Origin: JAZDLO01 sp043801935
Lineage (GTDB): Bacteria; Actinomycetota; Thermoleophilia; RBG-16-64-13
Assembly (NCBI GenBank): GCA_043801935.1
Contig: JAZDLO010000083.1
Location: forward strand, 1 to 26,885
Direction: 5' to 3'
DNA: 26,885 nt
Position 1 is the first letter of the stretch; every line of letters starts with the position of its first letter. The position numbers and the translations under genes were made by a program. The notes under the pieces were generated by a model that worked only from the letters and a program-made list of their open reading frames with translations, did no database searches and was not told the DNA's origin. This document shows positions 15,729 to 21,824 of this stretch, in pieces.

Positions 15729-16427
15729 TTATACTCCGAAGTAGGCCGCGGTTATCTGTTCGTTCGTCAGCTCACCCGGGGTGCCTTGCAGGGCGATGTG
15801 GCCTTCGAGGAAGCAGGCCACGTGGGAGGCCACGGTGAGCACGTGCTGGACGTCCTGCTCCACCACCAGGATGGTGCAGCCGTTCTCCAACAAGGTGGGG
15901 AAGGCATCGTAGATCCGCTTGATGACCACCGGAGCCAGACCCAAAGAGACCTCGTCCATGAGGATCAGCCGGGGATTGGACATGAGGGAGCGGCCGATAG
16001 CCAGAGCCTGCTGCTCGCCACCGGAAAGGGCGGAAGCCTGCCGCTTCTTCAGCGGCACGAGCAGCGGGAACAACTCGAAGACGGCGTCGGCGGTCCAGGG
16101 ACCTGGGCGGCTGCGGTAGGCGCCGATCTGCAGGTTCTCCTGCACGCTCAGGCTGCTGAACACCCGACGGCCTTCGGGCACCATCGAGATCCCGAGCTCC
16201 ACCCGCTTGTACGGGGGCATGTGATCGATCGACTGTCCGTCGAAGAGGATGCGGCCCCGGCGGGGGGTCAGGATGCCGGAGAGCATCTTAAGCAGAGTGC
16301 TCTTGCCGGAACCGTTGGCGCCGATGCAGGCGAAGATCTCGCCCTCGTCGACACTGAGATCGATGTCGTAAAGAGCCTGGAAGTCCTCGTAGTAGGCGCT
16401 GGCATTCTCGATCTTGAGCAGGCTCAT
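15729..16427 (-). CDS. livF: HAAT-type ABC transporter ATP-binding protein (LivF family)
   Basis: A 232-residue ATPase. Walker A is GANGSGKST, the signature is LSGGEQQALAIGRSL, and Walker B plus catalytic Glu is LILMDE. The stretch SMVPEGRRVFSSLSVQENLQIGA is diagnostic of LivF. The ATG at 16427 overlaps the livG stop (ATGA); the frame extends 24 codons further upstream but that part only shadows livG. Confidence 0.93.
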   Translation of the reverse strand: MSLLKIENASAYYEDFQALYDIDLSVDEGEIFACIGANGSGKSTLLKMLSGILTPRRGRILFDGQSIDHMPPYKRVELGISMVPEGRRVFSSLSVQENLQIGAYRSRPGPWTADAVFELFPLLVPLKKRQASALSGGEQQALAIGRSLMSNPRLILMDEVSLGLAPVVIKRIYDAFPTLLENGCTILVVEQDVQHVLTVASHVACFLEGHIALQGTPGELTNEQITAAYFGV

Positions 16428-17155
16428 GCCGGCGTCCCTCCCATGTAACAGGCCTGGACTTCCTGGCTGTTCATGACTTCCCGGGGATCGCCTTCGCACA
16501 GGTTGCGACCGAACTGGATGACCGATATGCGATCGACGACCGCCAGAAGAGCGTGCACGATATGCTCGATCCAGACGATAGTCATCCCGGTGGCCCGCAG
16601 CTTCTTGATCTCTCCGATCAACTCCTGGACCTCAGCCTCGGTGAGGCCGCCGGCGATCTCGTCGAGCAGCAGCAGCCTGGGATCACTGGCCAGAGCCCGG
16701 GCCAATTCGAGCCGCTTGCGGTCAAGGAGCGAGAGCGCCCCGGCCAGGACATTCACTTTGTCCTCAAGACCGGCAAATCCGATGGACTCCAAGCATTTGG
16801 CGTAGGAGGCCTTCTCGCTGTATTTCCGCTTGCGCCCCTGCGTGGCCGCTACCAGTACGTTCTCGAACACGGTCATACCCACGAACGGCTTCGGGATCTG
16901 AAACGTCCGTCCTATGCCGGCGCGACACCGGTCATGCTTGGACATGCGGGTGATGTCGGTGCCTTCGAAAATCACCTTGCCGGCATCTAAACCCACTGCA
17001 CCTGTGACCAGGTTGAACCAGGTGGTCTTTCCTGCCCCGTTGGGGCCGACGATGCCCAGAGCCTCCCCACGTTCCACGTGGATGCTCAGATCGTCGATTA
17101 CCAAGACCCCACCGAAGGACTTCCGAAGGCCTTGGGTTTCAAGCACTACCTCCAA
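16424..17155 (-). CDS. livG: HAAT-type ABC transporter ATP-binding protein (LivG family)
   Basis: A 243-residue ATPase. Walker A is GPNGAGKTT (from residue 37), Walker B is LLLLDE (161-166), and GIGRTFQIPKPFVGMTVFENV and the C-terminal MTIVWIEHIVHALLAVVDRISV are LivG-typical. The ABC signature is atypical: LSLLD (141-145) replaces LSxGQ, while the following RKRLELARAL is intact. Start is TTG at 17155, decided by a near-perfect ribosome site GGAGGTGAT placed 9 bases from it; no ATG or GTG in frame fits that site. Confidence 0.92.
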   Translation of the reverse strand: MEVVLETQGLRKSFGGVLVIDDLSIHVERGEALGIVGPNGAGKTTWFNLVTGAVGLDAGKVIFEGTDITRMSKHDRCRAGIGRTFQIPKPFVGMTVFENVLVAATQGRKRKYSEKASYAKCLESIGFAGLEDKVNVLAGALSLLDRKRLELARALASDPRLLLLDEIAGGLTEAEVQELIGEIKKLRATGMTIVWIEHIVHALLAVVDRISVIQFGRNLCEGDPREVMNSQEVQACYMGGTPA

Positions 17156-17235
17156 GTGGAATCACCTCCATATCTCATCCCCCCGTCCCCCTTTCCATTA
17201 CTTTGTATGTAGCACCAGACCACGCGCCGAGCCGA

Positions 17236-17249
17236 CCGGAGCACTCCGG
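17236..17249. repeat. Inverted repeat upstream of livG
   Basis: CCGGAG-CA-CTCCGG, a 6-bp inverted repeat with a 2-base spacer, lies in the 249-base gap between livK and livG. It could be an operator or a weak RNA hairpin. Nothing else in this gap is recognisable apart from the large hairpin at 17330-17365. Confidence 0.35.
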
Positions 17250-17329
17250 GCGCGCAATGTAACACAATGTCATACCGTGCGGCCCCCGGTCAAGAAATTC
17301 GTTTGACTGCCCGGCGCCCAGAAAGGAGC

Positions 17330-17365
17330 CGGGCCGCAACGCGTGGAAATCCACACGTTGCGGCC
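17330..17365 (-). terminator. Strong hairpin after livK, probable partial terminator or mRNA stabiliser
   Basis: A 16-position stem (17330-17345 with 17350-17365) with one C-A mismatch and the loop AAAT (plus strand), 39 bases after the livK stop. On the minus strand it is followed by GGCTCCTTTCT, a weak T tract. The form fits the common arrangement in which a hairpin after the binding-protein gene reduces expression of the permease and ATPase genes or protects the livK message. Confidence 0.65.
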
Positions 17366-17404
17366 CGAGCCATTCGGGTCTAGCCCTCTGTCGGTCCGGT
17401 AGTC

Positions 17405-18859
17405 CTAGGCGAGCGGCTGCACCTTGTCCTGCACCGGGATAAGCCCGGGGGCGGCAGCGTCACTGCAGATGGTCAGTTCATATGGCCAGGTAGTGCCCTT
17501 GCGCCACTGACCGCCGACCAGCGGGGTCTTGTAGGCGTTCTCCACGATGTGCCTCGGTCCCGGCGCCCATGGAGGCCCCACAGGCTCCACCGGGGCGGAG
17601 AAATCGATGGGTCCGCCGATAGTATCGAGCTTGGTGGTCTTGACGGCCGCAAGGATGGCCTCTTTGTCGTCCACGCTGGTGGCCCGCTTAAGGGCGTCGA
17701 CAGCCATCTCGAAGACGATGAAGTGAAGCAGCGGCTGGGTCCACTGTAGGCTGGTCCGCTTGGTGAACTCGTCGGCGAACTGCTGGCAGGTCTCACCACC
17801 GAGGAGCGGTGACTTGAACGGGTGGGATGGAGTCCACCACACCTCGGTCGTCAGGCCGATGCCGACGTCACCCAGCGCCTCGATGGATTGTGGGAACAAG
17901 AGAGCCTTGGCGTACGTGCCCAATTTGGGATTCCAACCCTGCTGGGCCCGCTGCTTCCAGAAGTTGGTGAAGTCCGGCGGGAGGAAGACCCCCAAGCCGA
18001 TCTCGCAACCCTCTTTCTTGAACTGGGTAATCTGAGCAGTGAAGTCTTCCGTGAAGTTCTGGAAAAGACCGGGGAAGACGTTCGTCAGCCCGTTCGGCTC
18101 AAACACCGGCTCCCAGCCGGGCAGCCAAGCGTTGCCGTCGGCATCGTTCGGGAGCATGAAGCCGACCTTCTTGTTGTTCGGCACCTGGCTCCACATGTCG
18201 AGGAAGTTGGCGATCACGTCCTCCAGGCCCCAGAAGGTGTGGTATGTCCATTTGTAGACCGCGGTGAGATCTCCCCCACTCCGGGTGGCGATGAACGACT
18301 GCCAGGGAGCGTCGTTGGTGATGCACGGCGTCTCGTTCGCTTCGGCCTGGTCGGCCACCGGGGAGACCGTGTCCGGCGTCGACGCCCCGGTGATGATGTC
18401 GACCTTGTCGTTGCTTATGAGGTCGCCGGTGACCTGGGCGGCACGGTTGGAGTCGGACTGGCTATCCTTGACGATGATCTTCACTGGGTGCTTCTTGCCG
18501 TCCCCGCAGACCACGCCGTCGCCGATGGCCTCTTCGGCGCGCTCCACGCAGTACTTGTCGGGTATACCGAACGAAGCCAGCGGACCGGTGAGCGGCGTCA
18601 CGAAACCGATCTTGACCTCGCGGCCCATCTCGGGCCCCGCGCTGACCGTCGTGGTAGCGCCCTCGGTCGTAGTGACCCCGCCGGTTGTGGTCGTGGCCCC
18701 CGCGGTGGTGGTCGTGGTCTCTTCGCCACACGCGGTAACCAATCCGCCCAGGCCGGCTCCCACGCCGACCGTAGCCCCGGCGATACCGGCAATCTTCAGA
18801 AAATCACGGCGGCTGACGCTTCTTCCCGCCATGGTCTCAGTCTTCTCGTTGTCAGGCAT
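17405..18859 (-). CDS. livK: Tat-exported substrate-binding lipoprotein of the HAAT ABC transporter
   Basis: A 484-residue extracytoplasmic binding protein (Peripla_BP_6 type). The N-terminus carries a twin-arginine signal SVSRRDFLKIAG (RR at 17-18) and a lipobox LVTAC with Cys44. A Thr-rich linker follows (about 48-75), as is frequent in actinobacterial lipoproteins. The mature domain starts near VKIGFVTPLTGPLASFGIP. ATG 18859 has GAGGAGGGGG upstream; the frame extending to 18913 is less likely. Four transporter genes follow. The ligand is not deducible: the family takes branched-chain amino acids, amides, urea and other compounds. The position after a methylamine-methyltransferase-like operon suggests a nitrogenous, possibly methylated solute. 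Confidence 0.9.
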   Translation of the reverse strand: MPDNEKTETMAGRSVSRRDFLKIAGIAGATVGVGAGLGGLVTACGEETTTTTAGATTTTGGVTTTEGATTTVSAGPEMGREVKIGFVTPLTGPLASFGIPDKYCVERAEEAIGDGVVCGDGKKHPVKIIVKDSQSDSNRAAQVTGDLISNDKVDIITGASTPDTVSPVADQAEANETPCITNDAPWQSFIATRSGGDLTAVYKWTYHTFWGLEDVIANFLDMWSQVPNNKKVGFMLPNDADGNAWLPGWEPVFEPNGLTNVFPGLFQNFTEDFTAQITQFKKEGCEIGLGVFLPPDFTNFWKQRAQQGWNPKLGTYAKALLFPQSIEALGDVGIGLTTEVWWTPSHPFKSPLLGGETCQQFADEFTKRTSLQWTQPLLHFIVFEMAVDALKRATSVDDKEAILAAVKTTKLDTIGGPIDFSAPVEPVGPPWAPGPRHIVENAYKTPLVGGQWRKGTTWPYELTICSDAAAPGLIPVQDKVQPLA

Positions 18860-18993
18860 GTTCCCCCTCCTCAATGCGAAAAACGGAGTCCACAGATCAC
18901 GATCTCTTGCCACGCTCGTTCCCTTGTGGAAGGCCCCCCTTCACGCGGCGGTCTGATACCCAACCGTCTTACTCCTCATTACAATACATCAGA

Positions 18994-19005
18994 CGCGGCG
19001 CCGCG
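18994..19005. promoter_or_regulatory. 12-bp palindrome in the livK upstream region
   Basis: CGCGGCGCCGCG is a perfect palindrome in the 241-base gap between the methyltransferase gene and livK. A wider inverted repeat TCTGAT (18952-18957) / ATCAGA (18988-18993) lies next to it, bracketing an AT-richer stretch with a TATTGTAAT sequence that could be a -10 region. Operator function is a guess. I see no clear terminator for the upstream gene in this gap. Confidence 0.3.
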
Positions 19006-19100
19006 GTCCAGATTAGGTCGGGTGTCGAGCAGGCACCTGGCGGTGACCGCGCGATATCGCAACGAAACAAGACTACGGCGTTCGAAAGCTTGCGGGTGGG

Positions 19101-20480
19101 TCAACGCGTGAGATCCAGACCGAATGTGTTGTCCAGCTTCTCCTTCGTCGCCTCGTACAGGTGGAGGTACTGCGCGCTCGGCTGGATGGTCTTCAGGTCG
19201 TAGCACTGATCGAACGGCTGCCCTTTGGGCGCGGTCGGCAGATCCGCCTCGAAGGCGGCGAACAGCCTGTTTACCATATCGTTCGCTTGGTCGGGAGTGA
19301 GAGGGCAGGCTGCGATGGATGCCTCCCCAACCATGCGCCCCTGCAGTCCCGCGTATGCGTTGACATCCACGCCGTTGCGGGTGGACCCACCCCAAATGAG
19401 CTCGCCACCGCTGGCCGTGTAGGCCACCGAGTAGGCCGCGGTCTCGAGCAGGGCCATCTCGGTACAAGGGCCGGCCGACGCGTATCCGAGCAGAAAGACC
19501 GGGCTGCCCACATTCCGCTCCAGCGCCCGAGTGGTGGCGCAATTAGCCCACAGGTTGCGCTTGCGCGTGCAGAGACCCTCGATGTCGGTGCTCCAGACCG
19601 AAGCGGTCGATCCCCCGGTGAACGCCCACGCCCCCAGCACTCCGGCGGTCTGGGAGATCGCGCTCTCCAGGGCGTTCCGGCAGAAGGCTCCGATCACGGA
19701 GACGATGTCGGTCCACGGGTGGACCTCATGCGTCTGGCAGTAGAACGCCAGGTCGAGTTTGCTCCAATTGAGCTTGAGTTCCGGCATGAGCTGGATGGGA
19801 ATCTGCGCGCGTGCCGGATGAAGCCCCGCGGCCGAGTGGTTACAGAAGATCGCCTCCGCCGACACTCCTCCGGGGGGGAACGGCCCCAGGTAGAGACCGG
19901 GCTTCCCAGCGTCAGCAGCCGCCCGGGCGATGAGCTCTCCCTCGGCGGCGGTGACAATGAGTTCGTTGGGCCGGCCGGCCATGTTGTCGATGCCCTGCCA
20001 GCCCAGGAGGACGCCCCCGAGGAGACCTTGGCAGGTGGGTTCCTGGGCGTAGGAGAGGTGGCAGGGTAGGTAGCACTCCTCGGTGAACGGCCCTCCGACC
20101 GGGCCGGTGACTATCACCGGAGGGAAACTGGAATCCGGCTTTCTCTCACGCACGAGCACGCGCTCCGCGCCGCTGCCGAGGTCGATCTGAGAGAGGCGGC
20201 TCGAGGCGATCTCCATGATCTCCGGCCGTGTGAGTCGCACGACCCGCTGGCTGTCCTTGTTGTAGAGACCCACCTCGGCCAGCAGCTCCACCGCCGCCGC
20301 GAACACCAGATCGGCGGTCGCATCGCTCGGGATCACCTGGGCCGGGTCGGGGTCCCAGCCCGAGCCGGTCAGGTCCGCGTACAGCTGCCGCACCTTCTTG
20401 GCGAAGGCCAGATCGAACTCCCGCTCCTTCATCACCGGCCCGGCAAGGGATCGCTCCAATATGTCCCGGACCCCGATCAT
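19101..20480 (-). CDS. mtmB: MtmB-family methylamine:corrinoid methyltransferase homologue lacking pyrrolysine
   Basis: The 459-residue protein is collinear with archaeal monomethylamine methyltransferase MtmB, which transfers the methyl group of monomethylamine to a corrinoid protein. Shared blocks include GPVGGPFTEECYLPCHLSYA (about 126-145), SAGPCTEMALLE, TASGGELIWGG, GLQGRMVGEAS and the C-terminal CYDLKTIQPSAQYLHLYEATKEKL. In Methanosarcina MtmB the in-frame amber codon for pyrrolysine follows the stretch A-G-R-P-G-M. Here the matching stretch reads A-G-K-P-G-L-Y-L-G-P, with a normal TAC tyrosine codon (19892-19890) at or beside that position. There is no in-frame TAG anywhere in the gene. 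Its ATG overlaps the corrinoid gene stop (ATGA). Substrate may therefore differ from monomethylamine. Confidence 0.85.
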   Translation of the reverse strand: MIGVRDILERSLAGPVMKEREFDLAFAKKVRQLYADLTGSGWDPDPAQVIPSDATADLVFAAAVELLAEVGLYNKDSQRVVRLTRPEIMEIASSRLSQIDLGSGAERVLVRERKPDSSFPPVIVTGPVGGPFTEECYLPCHLSYAQEPTCQGLLGGVLLGWQGIDNMAGRPNELIVTAAEGELIARAAADAGKPGLYLGPFPPGGVSAEAIFCNHSAAGLHPARAQIPIQLMPELKLNWSKLDLAFYCQTHEVHPWTDIVSVIGAFCRNALESAISQTAGVLGAWAFTGGSTASVWSTDIEGLCTRKRNLWANCATTRALERNVGSPVFLLGYASAGPCTEMALLETAAYSVAYTASGGELIWGGSTRNGVDVNAYAGLQGRMVGEASIAACPLTPDQANDMVNRLFAAFEADLPTAPKGQPFDQCYDLKTIQPSAQYLHLYEATKEKLDNTFGLDLTR

Positions 20481-21121
20481 CGCCGCTCAACGGCTGCGCA
20501 CAGCCGTTCCACCAACTCGACCGCGGCCTGAGCGTCCGCCGCCCAGCCATCCGCTCCGACGGAATCGGCCCAACTCTGAGTAGTGGGGGCCCCACCCACG
20601 ATCACCCGGTAGCGCCCGCGCTTGCCGATGTCGGTAAGGTAGGTGATGACCTCCTTCTGAGCCGGCATCGTGGTGACCATCAGCGAGGAAAGCGCTATCA
20701 CGCCCGCACCGGTCTCCTCCGCTTTGTCGATTATGGTCATGGGAGCCACGTCCACTCCGAGATCGACGATCGTGAACCCGGCCAACTCAAGCAGCAGAGA
20801 CACAAGATTCTTGCCCAACTCGTGGATGTCGCCCTGTACTGTGGCGATCACCACGGTGGCCTTCGCCGGAGCCTTGCCGACATCCAAATAGGGCCTCACT
20901 GCCTTGATGCACTCCTGGGCCAGTTCACCGGCCACCAGGAGCTCCGGCACCCCGTACTCGTAGGCGGCCAACTTGTCTCCGCAACTGCGGATGCCCGCCA
21001 CGATACCCTGGTCGATTATCAGCAAGGGGTCCTCGCCCTGAGCCAGCGCTCCGCGCACGACATCGATCGTTCCCTCGTCCAGCCTATCCAGAGAGTCTGC
21101 GATCTGCTCGAGTATCGTCAT
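20477..21121 (-). CDS. Corrinoid (cobalamin-binding) methyl carrier protein, MtmC/MtbC/MttC family
   Basis: A 214-residue two-domain corrinoid protein that would accept the methyl group from the adjacent methyltransferase. Residues about 1-85 form the helical cap domain. Residues about 87-210 form the B12-binding Rossmann domain with the base-off motif D98-x-H100-x-x-G103 (GDIHELGKN), the conserved DLGVDV segment, LSSLMVTTMP and VIVGGAP. The ATG has AAGGA 8 bases upstream. It precedes and overlaps the MtmB-like gene by 4 bases, fixing the pair as partners. No RamA-type reductive activase and no second methyltransferase (MtbA/MtgA type) is present in the window. Confidence 0.93.
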   Translation of the reverse strand: MTILEQIADSLDRLDEGTIDVVRGALAQGEDPLLIIDQGIVAGIRSCGDKLAAYEYGVPELLVAGELAQECIKAVRPYLDVGKAPAKATVVIATVQGDIHELGKNLVSLLLELAGFTIVDLGVDVAPMTIIDKAEETGAGVIALSSLMVTTMPAQKEVITYLTDIGKRGRYRVIVGGAPTTQSWADSVGADGWAADAQAAVELVERLCAAVERR

Positions 21122-21157
21122 CCAGCCGTCCTTAGTCCAAGGTCAGGGATCCCATCG

Positions 21158-21180
21158 GCCGCGGCGCCGACGCCCGCGGC
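21158..21180 (-). other. GC-rich hairpin between the ferredoxin and corrinoid genes
   Basis: A 9-bp stem with one bulged base (21158-21166 with 21171-21180) and a 4-base loop begins at the ferredoxin stop codon. It has no T-run, so it is not a standard terminator. It may set different expression levels for the redox genes upstream and the methyltransferase genes downstream. Confidence 0.35.
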
Positions 21181-21824
21181 TACGTCCAGCCTAGATGCTC
21201 GTCCAGGAAAAGATACAAGACTTTGGGCTGAGTACCGTGCTCCTCCAACCGGCCCTTCGCCCCCTTCGCGGCCAGTTGGGCCACCTCGCTCGAGGGATCG
21301 TCGAGGTCGCCGAAAGTCCGGGCGCCGGCCGGGCACGTTCCGACACACACCGGCTCGCCTCCCTGGTCCAGGCGGTGAACGCAGAAAGTGCACTTCTCGA
21401 TGACCCCCTTGCCGTGCTCCACCGGCCCCAGCTTCTGGAAGTACCCCACCTGTTCAAACGGCGTGAAACCATAAGGTTCATGATAAGGTTTAGGCTTGGA
21501 GTCGTTCAGCACCCGGGCCTGATAGGGACAGGCCAGGGCACAGTAACCGCAACCCACGCAGCGGTCGTTGTCGATAGTCACTACCCCATCGGCCCGATGG
21601 CTGGTGGCTCCGGTTGGACAGGCCTTCTCACACGCCGGCTCGTCACAGTGCATGCAGAGAGTGGGCAGCGAGCGCAGCTTAGTCTGGGGGTAGCGACCCG
21701 TCTCGTAAATGTGGACCTTGCTCCAATGGACGCCTGGCGGGGTGAAGTTCTCGCGTTTGCAGGCTACGTCGCAGGACATGCAGCCGCAACATTTGGAGAG
21801 ATCGATGACCATGCCGTATCTCAT
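21180..21824 (-). CDS. Four-cluster ferredoxin subunit of a molybdopterin oxidoreductase (DmsB/PsrB/NrfC type)
   Basis: A 214-residue electron-transfer subunit with four cysteine clusters: CCGCMSCDVACK, CMHCDEPACEKACP, CVGCGYCALACP and CTFCVHRLDQGGEPVCVGTCP. This is the pattern of subunits carrying four [4Fe-4S] centres that link a molybdopterin catalytic subunit to a membrane quinone-reactive subunit. ATG 21824 overlaps the stop of the catalytic-subunit gene (TGATG), so the two are translationally coupled; the frame reaches further upstream but that part shadows the preceding gene. Confidence 0.93.
   Translation of the reverse strand: MRYGMVIDLSKCCGCMSCDVACKRENFTPPGVHWSKVHIYETGRYPQTKLRSLPTLCMHCDEPACEKACPTGATSHRADGVVTIDNDRCVGCGYCALACPYQARVLNDSKPKPYHEPYGFTPFEQVGYFQKLGPVEHGKGVIEKCTFCVHRLDQGGEPVCVGTCPAGARTFGDLDDPSSEVAQLAAKGAKGRLEEHGTQPKVLYLFLDEHLGWT

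Noticed and set aside
18952..18993. TCTGAT/ATCAGA inverted repeat as an rRNA-like or terminator hairpin
   Set aside because: Only 6 bp with a 30-base loop and no T-run; mentioned only as part of the livK upstream region.
17822..19111. 429-codon plus-strand frame opposite livK
   Set aside because: Antisense to a lipoprotein gene with signal peptide and ribosome site; no recognisable domain.
19890..19892. Pyrrolysine (amber) codon in the MtmB-like gene
   Set aside because: Checked codon by codon at the expected position: CTC-TAC-CTG. The frame has no TAG before its stop, so no Pyl is encoded.
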